DNA of 64,000 bases from Sphingobacterium thalpophilum (GTDB lineage Bacteria; Bacteroidota; Bacteroidia; Sphingobacteriales; Sphingobacteriaceae), in contig NZ_LR590484.1 in assembly GCF_901482695.1 (NCBI RefSeq), forward strand, positions 2,480,001-2,544,000, read 5' to 3'. The notes beneath the pieces are model-generated. The model was not told the origin of the DNA and made no database searches. It was given only the letters and a program-made list of their open reading frames with translations. The position numbers and the translations under genes were made by a program. Position 1 is the first letter of the stretch; every line of letters begins with the position of its first letter. Shown here one piece after another: positions 28,503 through 36,885 of this stretch.

Positions 28503-31500
28503 ATGTTGAAAAATATATCAAAAGACAAACCACTACTGTTTCGTTCAAAGTTTAAACTGGCTTTGATCACTTTAGCTTTGCCAGTTCATCTGTGGGCGCA
28601 ATCGAACAAGATTTCGGGTATCGTTGTCGACGAAGGCAATGTGCCGCTCACTGGAGTCAGTATCCGGGTCAACGGTACCGATCGAACCATCCAAACCGAC
28701 TCGAAAGGCGTGTTCCAATATATCGCGAGAGATGGGGATATTTTGCAATTGTCGAGCGTAGGCTACGAGCCAGCAACAGTTACTGTTCAAGGAAATGCGC
28801 CTATTAGAGTACAGTTGAAGAAATCCAATCGTGATCTGGACGAGGTTGTTGTCATTGGTTATGGCACTGCGAGAAAGAGAGATTTAACTGGGGCAGTTGG
28901 GTCAATTAAAGGAAGCGAAATTAAAGATATTCCCGTGACAACGACCGCCCAAGCGCTGACTGGAAAAATTGCAGGCGTTAATATCGTCACCCAAAGTGGG
29001 GCCCCGGGATCAGCTGTTAATGTTACCGTTCGTGGTGGTACAAGCTTTTCGGGATCTAGCAATCCGCTGGTTATCGTAGATGGATTTGTTTTGGAAGGTG
29101 GGTTAAATAACGTGGATGCAAGCGACATCGAGAGTGTCGATGTGCTTAAAGATGCTTCTGCTTCTGCAATTTATGGGTCGAGAGGTGCCAACGGCGTGAT
29201 ATTGATAACGACAAAGTCGGCAAAATCTGGACGAACCAATATAGATTATAATACCTATTTCAGTTTTGAAACGCTAAGTAAGAAGCTGGAACTATTGGGT
29301 GTAGAGGATTATGTAAAATACCAATACGAGTACCAGACCTTAGGTGGCAGGCAGCAGCAGTTCGCAAATATGTTTGGAGGAGATCCTACAGCTCCAGATT
29401 TTGGTAGCAATGCGTATACGCGCATAAAGCAACAGTACGGTAATCGTACGGGAATCGACTGGCAACAGGAAGTTTTTGGCAGCTCGGCGGTGCTACAAAG
29501 CCATAATGTCAATATCAATGGCGGCAATGAAAAAACCAAACTGATGCTTAGTTATAACAACATGAGCCAGGATGGTATCCTGGCTAAATCAGGCTTTAAT
29601 CGTAATAGCATCAGAGCCAAAGTCAACCACAATCTCTTTAGGGGCGTAGATCTGGATTTTAATACTTTGTTGCAAGATGCAAATACACAAGGAGGAGGTT
29701 CGTTGGGAGGCATGCTAAAGATGTCCATCTTGCAACCAGTAACGGGCGGAATTCGGTTTACTGACGAGCAATTGCTGCATGCTGATATCGCTGAGGAGCT
29801 TCAGGCAACAGACTCACAATATGATATTTATAACCCGATTATTATGAACGATGCCATCACTAAGGCGAAGGCTAGTCGTTTGGCCGTTGTCAACTTGGGA
29901 TTGAATATCAAATTTCTCAAAGATTTTACTTTTCGCACTGCAGGATCGTATCAGTGGAAGCACAGCAGGAATGACATGTGGGATGACGGCCGTACGGTGA
30001 ATGCCCGAAATAATGGTGGGCCATACGGATCCCGAAGTAATGCTGAAGGTTATCAGTGGCAGCTGACCAATACCCTGTCTTGGACACGGCAGCTAGATAA
30101 GCATAATCTAAACCTCATGATTGGGCATGAGGTATTGTATTCCAAAGATCAGAGTTTGGGACATACCTATTATGGATTTCCGCAAAGTAATTTCGGGCTC
30201 AATGATGTTTCACTTGCCACGAGAATAGATCGCGCAGACGTTGACGAAGGTCGATATGGGCTTGTTTCAGGATTTGCAAGAGCAATCTATAATTATAATG
30301 ACCGATATCTCTTTACCGCTACCTTACGTGCTGACGGTAATTCAAAGTTCAAGGAAAACCATCAATGGGGCTACTTTCCTTCGGCCTCAGCAGCCTGGAA
30401 TATTCATAAGGAGCACTTTATGGAAGGTCAACACTTTTTTGATCAATTAAAACTACGGGCCGGATACGGTTCCACGGGGAATGACAATATTGGAAATGTG
30501 ACTTATGCTACATTATATGGATCCACAATAGCCGCGATAAACAATACTGAAGTAGTGGGATTAAAGCCAAGTGATTTGTTGGGGAATCCTGAGTTGCAAT
30601 GGGAGAAAACACAAACGACCAATATTGCATTGGATATCGCCATTCTAAAGAATAGAATTAGCTTGACAACAGATTTCTATTCAAACAAATCAAGTAATCT
30701 ATTGTTGAAACAAACCATTCCTACTTCGACAGGATATCGTTATCAGAACCAAAATGTCGCAGCATTGCGTAATCGCGGAGTTGAATTTACTTTGCGGACA
30801 TTAAACATAAAAAGGCAAGACTTTCAATGGCAGACAAACTTCAATATTACCTTTAACCGATCAAAAACGCTAGGGCTGTATGGATCTACTAGCGAGGGCA
30901 ATGATTTTATGTTGAATAATCTCAGTTCGAGAATTGACTTTATTACACGAGTGGGAGAGACGGTAGGACAATTTTATGGTTATAAATTTGATGGCGTGTA
31001 TACAACAGATGATTTTATACAAAATACAGACGGTAGCTACAGCTTAAAAGATGGGGTAGCGTCGCTAAAAGGAAAGAATAGGTCAACCATTAAACCTGGA
31101 GACGTGAAATATATGCCGACCGCTGGTGAGACCGATAGCAACGGAAATCCGGTGTGGTCGACCAATGATCGGACCGTAATAGGGAGCCCAGAACCGAAAT
31201 TTTTCGGCGGAATTGGAAATAGCTTCTCCTACAAAAATTTTGATTTAAATGTATTTCTGAATTTTGCATACGGCAACAAGGCATTTAATATGAATACCCA
31301 ACGCTTTATGGGGCCATATTTACCGAATCAGAATGCTCTGAAAAGCATGGCCGGCCGATTTACATTGATTGATCCGAATACAGGGGCTGAAACTAGGGAT
31401 CTTGTTCGTCTGGCCGAACTGAACCCAAACCAACATGAGAAGGATCACGTCTGGAGCCTGAATGCAGCAAATAATATTGCCATCAGCGATGCATTGGACT

Positions 31501-31757
31501 ATTATCTAGAAGACGCTTCCTTTTTGAGAATCAATAATGTTACCTTGGGCTACACGATGCCGCAAGAACTGTCAAAACGTGCTTTCATCCAAAAAATGAG
31601 AGTTTTCCTCACACTTAACAATATCCATACGTTTACGAAGTTTTCTGGTTATGATCCCGAGGTGGCATCGACATCGTCTATTTTAACTCGGGGGGTAGAC
31701 AATTCAGCCTATCCAAGGACAAAAAGTTTTGTCCTTGGTGTCAACTTGACGTTTTGA
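28503..31757 (+). CDS. SusC/RagA-family TonB-dependent transporter, pair 3
   Basis: This 1,084-residue SusC-type channel has a longer N-terminus before its signal peptide (hydrophobic residues about 18-33, cleavage near LWAQ). It then has a carboxypeptidase-regulatory-like domain (36-110), a TonB box DLDEVVVIGYGTARKRD, a plug with NPLVIVDGFVLEGGLNNVDASDIESVDVLKDASASAIYGSRGANGV elements and a barrel ending in SFVLGVNLTF. It is followed after 118 bases by its SusD partner, a wider spacing than in pairs 1 and 2. The only enzyme after it is GH105, so unsaturated oligogalacturonides or rhamnogalacturonan products are the likely cargo, by inference. Confidence 0.95.
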   Translation: MLKNISKDKPLLFRSKFKLALITLALPVHLWAQSNKISGIVVDEGNVPLTGVSIRVNGTDRTIQTDSKGVFQYIARDGDILQLSSVGYEPATVTVQGNAPIRVQLKKSNRDLDEVVVIGYGTARKRDLTGAVGSIKGSEIKDIPVTTTAQALTGKIAGVNIVTQSGAPGSAVNVTVRGGTSFSGSSNPLVIVDGFVLEGGLNNVDASDIESVDVLKDASASAIYGSRGANGVILITTKSAKSGRTNIDYNTYFSFETLSKKLELLGVEDYVKYQYEYQTLGGRQQQFANMFGGDPTAPDFGSNAYTRIKQQYGNRTGIDWQQEVFGSSAVLQSHNVNINGGNEKTKLMLSYNNMSQDGILAKSGFNRNSIRAKVNHNLFRGVDLDFNTLLQDANTQGGGSLGGMLKMSILQPVTGGIRFTDEQLLHADIAEELQATDSQYDIYNPIIMNDAITKAKASRLAVVNLGLNIKFLKDFTFRTAGSYQWKHSRNDMWDDGRTVNARNNGGPYGSRSNAEGYQWQLTNTLSWTRQLDKHNLNLMIGHEVLYSKDQSLGHTYYGFPQSNFGLNDVSLATRIDRADVDEGRYGLVSGFARAIYNYNDRYLFTATLRADGNSKFKENHQWGYFPSASAAWNIHKEHFMEGQHFFDQLKLRAGYGSTGNDNIGNVTYATLYGSTIAAINNTEVVGLKPSDLLGNPELQWEKTQTTNIALDIAILKNRISLTTDFYSNKSSNLLLKQTIPTSTGYRYQNQNVAALRNRGVEFTLRTLNIKRQDFQWQTNFNITFNRSKTLGLYGSTSEGNDFMLNNLSSRIDFITRVGETVGQFYGYKFDGVYTTDDFIQNTDGSYSLKDGVASLKGKNRSTIKPGDVKYMPTAGETDSNGNPVWSTNDRTVIGSPEPKFFGGIGNSFSYKNFDLNVFLNFAYGNKAFNMNTQRFMGPYLPNQNALKSMAGRFTLIDPNTGAETRDLVRLAELNPNQHEKDHVWSLNAANNIAISDALDYYLEDASFLRINNVTLGYTMPQELSKRAFIQKMRVFLTLNNIHTFTKFSGYDPEVASTSSILTRGVDNSAYPRTKSFVLGVNLTF

Positions 31758-31875
31758 CGGGGGCAATAAATAGGGGAACGAAAGTTTATGTTTACAGAAA
31801 TAAGCCCAATGAATTTGAGAGGTCAGGTAATTACAGAAGACAACGTATTCATACAGGCAAAATAACAATATTCCA

Positions 31876-33684
31876 ATGAAAAGAATAGTCAGCATCTTAT
31901 GCGTGGCCTGCTTGTTGACAACAGGATCATGCAAGAAATTTTTGGATCTTCCTTCTCAAAGCGATTACGATAGCAATAATATTTTTGAGAATGCGGATCG
32001 TGTTGAAATGGCTTTACTGGGGGCTTATACCAGTGTGTTTAACACTGAATTGTACTATCAACTCGGTATGGGCACAGATGAATGTTTTTCAACTGAGGGT
32101 GAGACCAACTCAAAGAATCAGGTTTCCAATTATGTTTATACGCCGGCAACAAGTCCATCGTCGACTTATACAGCCATGTACTCCGGTGTTGAACAAGCTA
32201 ATGTGTTAATTAAAAATATTCCGTTGATGCAGCCTCAGACGGAGGCTGAAAAGCGTAAATTGGATATGCTACTTGGGGAATCGCTGGCGATACGTGCCAA
32301 GAATATGTTGAATGTGGTACGTTATTTTGGCGATGTTCCTTTTCCACGTATTCCCGTCGTCGATGCGGGAAGCTTTACTTCTTCACGCGTTAGCCGTGAC
32401 ACTATTTTGGAGGGTTGTATCGAAGATTTACAAAAGGCAATTACTTTACTCCCATGGAAAAGCGAGTCCGGTCTATCGGTAGAACGTATTTCAAAGAATT
32501 CGGCCTATGGACTATTGGCACGTACGGCTTTATATGCGGCAGGATACTCCCTACGATGGGATTTAAACTCGTATTCAGCAAGTAGCGTCCAGCTGAGCAA
32601 ACGCTCGGATCAGGCTAGGATACAACAGTTATATCAAATTGCCCGAGATGCCTGCAAAGCTGTTGTAGAAAGGGGAGAAAATAGTTTGATCGACTACGAA
32701 ACAATATTCAGGAATGTCATCAATGGCAAGTACGATAATGAATCGATGTTGGAATATGGTCAAAAGGGCGCAGATCGTAACGATGCACAGATTGGGTATA
32801 CAAATGGTTTTTTTTCTCATACAAATTCTTTTTATGGCAAAGCGCAACCGGCAATGGCCGCATTTCCGACATATTATTTCGAATTTGAGGAAGGCGACAG
32901 CCGTCGTGACGTTGCAATTGCAACATACTCAATCACCGCGGACAGTAAACACCAAATGAATACTTATGCGAGCAACACAATAGGTAAGTTCCGTGTCAAC
33001 TGGAAATCGGAGAAAGGCATTGCTGTAAACAAACGAGATATTAATTGGATCGAATTGCGGTATGCGGATATCCTGTTGATGTATGCGGAGGCGGAAAATG
33101 AAATCAATCAGGGACCAACGGCAACAGCGAAAGATATGTATGAGCAGGTTCGTTTACGTGCTTTTAAAAACGATAAAAGTAAAATCGGACTGACACCAAG
33201 CTCCTACCAAGGGTTTAGGGAAGCTCTTATTCAAGAACGTAAGCTTGAGTTGGGCTTTGAAGGATGGCGGCGGACTGATTTGATACGATGGGGAATTTTA
33301 TTCGAGAAGTTGACCCAGACGAAGCAAGACCTATTGGACCTTGCTTCACATACAGGAAAATATGCAAATATAGATCTCTTTCGGGCATATAGAATGACAG
33401 CGGCCAATACCTTTAATGATCCTCTGGTTGCTCAAGAGTTTATTTCATTTAAAGAGATTCCCGATGCTTCAAAAAGGGCAGAGCTAACAGACCAAGGGTA
33501 TACACTCCTGGATATGTATAGTAACCAGTCGATCTTCTTTGCCAATGCATTGACGCCAACAGCGACTTGGGTAAATAATATTTTTAGGGGCTTAGAAAAA
33601 AATAAAGTGGAGATACTGCCGTTAAGTACCTCAACAATTGATAATAATCCGGGGCTTACAGGCCAACAGCATCCACTTTATTAA
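31876..33684 (+). CDS. SusD/RagB-family glycan-binding lipoprotein, pair 3
   Basis: This 602-residue lipoprotein has lipobox TTGSC (Cys near residue 19). It contains the SusD helices (MLLGESLAIRAKNMLNVVRYFGDVPFPRIP) and the C-terminal signature ERKLELGFEGWRRTDLIRWG, and ends in NNPGLTGQQHPLY, the typical SusD tail. It caps and feeds the pair-3 SusC. The 118-base gap after susC holds no visible terminator, so co-transcription is still expected. Confidence 0.93.
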   Translation: MKRIVSILCVACLLTTGSCKKFLDLPSQSDYDSNNIFENADRVEMALLGAYTSVFNTELYYQLGMGTDECFSTEGETNSKNQVSNYVYTPATSPSSTYTAMYSGVEQANVLIKNIPLMQPQTEAEKRKLDMLLGESLAIRAKNMLNVVRYFGDVPFPRIPVVDAGSFTSSRVSRDTILEGCIEDLQKAITLLPWKSESGLSVERISKNSAYGLLARTALYAAGYSLRWDLNSYSASSVQLSKRSDQARIQQLYQIARDACKAVVERGENSLIDYETIFRNVINGKYDNESMLEYGQKGADRNDAQIGYTNGFFSHTNSFYGKAQPAMAAFPTYYFEFEEGDSRRDVAIATYSITADSKHQMNTYASNTIGKFRVNWKSEKGIAVNKRDINWIELRYADILLMYAEAENEINQGPTATAKDMYEQVRLRAFKNDKSKIGLTPSSYQGFREALIQERKLELGFEGWRRTDLIRWGILFEKLTQTKQDLLDLASHTGKYANIDLFRAYRMTAANTFNDPLVAQEFISFKEIPDASKRAELTDQGYTLLDMYSNQSIFFANALTPTATWVNNIFRGLEKNKVEILPLSTSTIDNNPGLTGQQHPLY

Positions 33685-33696
33685 GAGGACAACCTA

Positions 33697-33729
33697 CTAT
33701 TTCCCTGCCCTGTAGGGATGGGGAGATAG
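33697..33729 (+). other. Intercistronic hairpin without T-tract
   Basis: CTATTTCCCTGCCC pairs with GGATGGGGAGATAG-type sequence (14 positions, one mismatch and several G-T pairs) around TGTA. No T-run follows. It separates susD 3 from the GH105 gene and may set different transcript levels for the two. Confidence 0.5.
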
Positions 33730-33763
33730 CGGTAATCGTAACCCTACTTTTGATAACACAACG

Positions 33764-34921
33764 ATGATATTCCGACAAATAACCTTAATAGTATTTCTAG
33801 TGGTCAGTGCGCTAACCATAACAGCACAGCCCATGTACCAGCAGTTTGCAGATGCAGAAATGAAACGTTTCCCTGAAGCTTGGCAATTAGATCACGGCAA
33901 ACGGCTTTATTTCGGTTATGCGCAAGGCTTAGGTTGTCTTGCCATGTTAAAGGTTTTCGAAAAGACAGGAGATAAAAAATACTTCAACTATGTGGAAAAA
34001 TGGGCCGATACTTTAATCAATGAGAAGGGGCAAATCCACTTATATGAGCTCAGTACGTATAACGTGGACTATATCAACCCGGGAAAAATATTATTTGAAC
34101 TTTATGAAAAGACCAAAAAGGAAAAATATAGACTGGCTATAGAATCATTGGCGCATCAACTGAAGTATCAGCCGACTACGCTTGAGGGCGCTTACTGGCA
34201 CAAATTGATTTACCCCCATCAGGTCTGGCTCGACGGCGTTTATATGACTGCACCATTTTTGACAAAGTACGCTAAAATGGTTGGCGATGACCGCTATTAC
34301 GATAAGGCTGTCGACGAGATTCTGATTACGGCCAAACATACCTTTGATGCGGCGACCGGATTATATTACCACGCGTGGGATGAAAGTAAGAAGCAGGCCT
34401 GGGCAAATCCGCAGACGGGGCAGTCTCCCAATTTTTGGGGAAGAAGCATCGGCTGGTATTATATGGCGGTCATTGATGTGCTGGATGATCTCCCCGCGCG
34501 TCATCCAAGAAGACCTGCGCTAATTCAATTGCTGCAGTCCCTGGCGGAGAGTCTGGCGAGATATCAAGATCAAGAGGGCCTGTGGTGGCAGGTCATTGAC
34601 CAGCCGCAGCGCGAGAGAAATTATCAGGAGGCGTCGGTAAACAGCATGTTGCTATACGCTTATGCCAAAGGTATCCATAAAAAGTATCTGCAGGAGAGCT
34701 ACCGTACTCTGGTGGATCGATTATATCGTGGTATTCGAAAAAAATTATTGAAACGTGAAAATGGAGCTTGGACATTGATCCAATGTAACGCTGTGGCTGG
34801 ATTGGGCGGAAGTCCCTACCGTGATGGTAGCTATGACTACTATGTCGGTGAGCGGGTCCGGAAGAATGATACCAAGGCAACCGGTCCATTTATCATGGGC
34901 TGTATAGAAGCAGGTTTTTGA
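33764..34921 (+). CDS. GH105 unsaturated rhamnogalacturonyl/galacturonyl hydrolase
   Basis: This 385-residue secreted protein (signal cleavage near TITAQ) has the (alpha/alpha)6 toroid and signatures of GH105. HQVWLDGVYMTAPF carries Asp157, the expected general acid/base, and TYNVDYINPGKILF carries Asp102, the likely second catalytic Asp. Further family elements are NFWGRSIGWYYMAVIDVLDDLP and EASVNSMLLYAYAKG. GH105 enzymes hydrate the 4,5-unsaturated uronic acid left by pectate or rhamnogalacturonan lyases and release it from the oligosaccharide. This completes degradation started by the two PL1 lyases upstream. It is the last enzyme of the pectin region and lies next to the regulator gene. 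Confidence 0.93.
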   Translation: MIFRQITLIVFLVVSALTITAQPMYQQFADAEMKRFPEAWQLDHGKRLYFGYAQGLGCLAMLKVFEKTGDKKYFNYVEKWADTLINEKGQIHLYELSTYNVDYINPGKILFELYEKTKKEKYRLAIESLAHQLKYQPTTLEGAYWHKLIYPHQVWLDGVYMTAPFLTKYAKMVGDDRYYDKAVDEILITAKHTFDAATGLYYHAWDESKKQAWANPQTGQSPNFWGRSIGWYYMAVIDVLDDLPARHPRRPALIQLLQSLAESLARYQDQEGLWWQVIDQPQRERNYQEASVNSMLLYAYAKGIHKKYLQESYRTLVDRLYRGIRKKLLKRENGAWTLIQCNAVAGLGGSPYRDGSYDYYVGERVRKNDTKATGPFIMGCIEAGF

Positions 34922-34992
34922 TGGAGGATTCAGGTCTTTTATTTAAATATTTATAAACAAATCATTAATTTTATAATTATTAAAATCTAACA

Positions 34993-36030
34993 ATGACCAG
35001 TTCCGTAAATCAATTTTTAAAAACCCTGGAAATTAGTGACTTCTCTGCTACTCCAAAGTATTTGCAGCTGGCAAATACAATTATTGATGCTGTAAAAAAT
35101 GAAACATTGGTTCGGAATGACATGCTGCCCTCCATTAACGAACTGAGTGCATACCTTGAGATATCCCGCGATACGGTCGAAAAGGCTTACCGTTATCTAA
35201 AGAAAAATGAGATTATTGCTTCAAATCCGGGGAAGGGCTATTATGTGAATAAGACCGACGTCCAGTCAAAACTTAAGATTGCGCTTTTCCTCAACAAACT
35301 GAGTGCCCATAAAAAAATAGTTTACGACTCTTTTGCGAGGGAACTGGGTGATTTTGCCAACCTGGATCTTTTTGTTTATAATTCGGATCTATCATATCTG
35401 AATAACCTTTTGGGCAGCCTGACCAAAACTTATGATTACTACGTGCTGTTTCCACATTTTAAAGAAGGAAGGGATAAAGCTCCGGACATCATCCGCAAGA
35501 TCCCAGCAGAAAAATTGATGCTATTGGGTAAATTTATCGAGGATGTGCCCGGCGATTTTCCAGCAGTATATGAAAATTATGAACGGGATATTTACAATGC
35601 TCTGGAGGAGGCAAACGAGGTGCTGAGTAAGTATAAAAGCTTAAAGCTGGTATTTCCCGACTATAGTGATTTCCCAAAAGCTATTATCAAAGGCTTTTAT
35701 AAGTTTTGCCAGCAATTTGCTTTTGAACATGAGTTAGTATCGGACATCGATGAGGAAAAAGTGGAGAAAGGCACCTGTTATATCAATATTATTGAAGACG
35801 ATCTGGTGAAGCTGCTGAATAAGGTGATTCAAAATAAATTGGTCATCGGCAAGGATGTAGGGATCATCTCCTACAATGAAACCCCCTTGAAGAAATTCAT
35901 ATTAAATGGTATTACGACGATATCTACTGATTTTGAGATGATGGGGAGACTAGCTGCAGAATTGATTATGAACAAATCGAAAGAACGGGTCGAGGTACCA
36001 TTCTACCTAAAGTTAAGACCTTCAGTCTGA
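34993..36030 (+). CDS. GntR-family regulator with sugar-binding-protein-like sensor
   Basis: This 345-residue transcription factor has a GntR winged helix-turn-helix at about residues 15-85 (PKYLQLANTIIDAVKN, LPSINELSAYLEISRDTVEKAY, NPGKGYYVNK). A C-terminal domain of about 250 residues follows with the pattern of LacI/periplasmic-binding-protein sensors (KIALFLNKLSAHKKIVYDSFARE, IGKDVGIISYNETPLKKFILNGITTIS, MGRLAAELI). Such GntR proteins respond to sugars rather than the usual fatty or amino acids. It lies directly after GH105, faces the same way, and is the only regulator seen in the pectin region, so it is the best candidate for control of these genes. Target and effector are inferred, with a monosaccharide such as rhamnose or galacturonate possible. 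Confidence 0.85.
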   Translation: MTSSVNQFLKTLEISDFSATPKYLQLANTIIDAVKNETLVRNDMLPSINELSAYLEISRDTVEKAYRYLKKNEIIASNPGKGYYVNKTDVQSKLKIALFLNKLSAHKKIVYDSFARELGDFANLDLFVYNSDLSYLNNLLGSLTKTYDYYVLFPHFKEGRDKAPDIIRKIPAEKLMLLGKFIEDVPGDFPAVYENYERDIYNALEEANEVLSKYKSLKLVFPDYSDFPKAIIKGFYKFCQQFAFEHELVSDIDEEKVEKGTCYINIIEDDLVKLLNKVIQNKLVIGKDVGIISYNETPLKKFILNGITTISTDFEMMGRLAAELIMNKSKERVEVPFYLKLRPSV

Positions 36031-36039
36031 TTCTAATAG

Positions 36040-36074
36040 AAAAAGACTGGTTGCATCACAACCAGTCTTTTTTT
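36040..36074. terminator. Bidirectional terminator
   Basis: AAAAAGACTGGTTG (36040-36053) pairs perfectly with CAACCAGTCTTTTT (36059-36072) around CATCA. It serves the GntR gene and the convergent DUF4136 gene. Confidence 0.9.
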
Positions 36075-36129
36075 GATCTATAGCAATAAGATTATCGGCT
36101 ATCCGAGAATCTTGCTTTCTTAGCTGAAT

Positions 36130-36699
36130 TTATTTCTTTAATGTTTTTACAGGGAAAAGATCAATCACGCCGGTTGCTACTTTACTGATGTTATTGATTG
36201 CTTTTTCTGGGTTATCAACGTCTCCCGAGCCACGGGCCTGCCAGATCACGGAATTGGTCTTGCGGTCTATGGCTTCGATGATCAGGTGGCCATAGCGGTA
36301 GCGTTCTTTTGCCACAGGGTAATATCCGCCGCCATAAAAATAAGGTGAAAACCATGGCCGGTACCAACCCCAGGGGCCGCCCCATCCGTAATATGCACTT
36401 CCGTATACAAGACGGCTTTTGTTGTTGACAATAGCAATGTAACGGAATAGAAGGTCCGGATTATCTTTTGTATACTGAAGTCCCTTCGCCTCTAAAGCAG
36501 CGTTGGCCGCATCCAAAATATTCGTTTTGGCAATATCATTGTCAAAATAGGATTTTGAAAGCGAGTCAACAGGAGGTAACCAAGCATACGTTTTGAACGG
36601 TGTAAAATCCATCTTTTCTACCCGCGTAGTATTGTATTGGTAAGATGAACATGATGCCAGTGCAACGCAGAGCACCAAAAATAAAAGAATCTTCTTCAT
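36130..36699 (-). CDS. DUF4136 family lipoprotein
   Basis: This 189-residue lipoprotein has lipobox LASC near residue 17. The segment MDFTPFKTYAWLPP and the C-terminal LIIEAIDRKTNSVIWQARGSGDV are characteristic of DUF4136 lipoproteins of Bacteroidota and Proteobacteria. A Gly/Trp/Tyr-rich central stretch (about 105-130) is unusual in composition. Function is unknown; a cell-envelope role is inferred from lipidation. It is a single gene bounded by the bidirectional terminator and a 186-base gap before nadE. Confidence 0.85.
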   Translation of the reverse strand: MKKILLFLVLCVALASCSSYQYNTTRVEKMDFTPFKTYAWLPPVDSLSKSYFDNDIAKTNILDAANAALEAKGLQYTKDNPDLLFRYIAIVNNKSRLVYGSAYYGWGGPWGWYRPWFSPYFYGGGYYPVAKERYRYGHLIIEAIDRKTNSVIWQARGSGDVDNPEKAINNISKVATGVIDLFPVKTLKK

Positions 36700-36885
36700 G
36701 GCCTATATGGAACTTAATATTTTATTTAACTAATTTTTTGTTCGTATTTTTTCGCCGCTAAGATTGTACGAATCCAGCAGCTTGTTATGGCATTATCCCT
36801 TTAACTTCATAGCGTAGGGACTGCATTTTAAATTTATTAATATTAGACAAAAAACAGCACACATGGTTTAACCTCTATTGTAAAA

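Noticed and set aside
33703..33714. Further copy of the CAGGACAG repeat before GH105 (ACAGGGCAGG on the reverse strand)
   Set aside because: Only one unit resembles the motif and the bases are already explained by the hairpin at 33697-33729.
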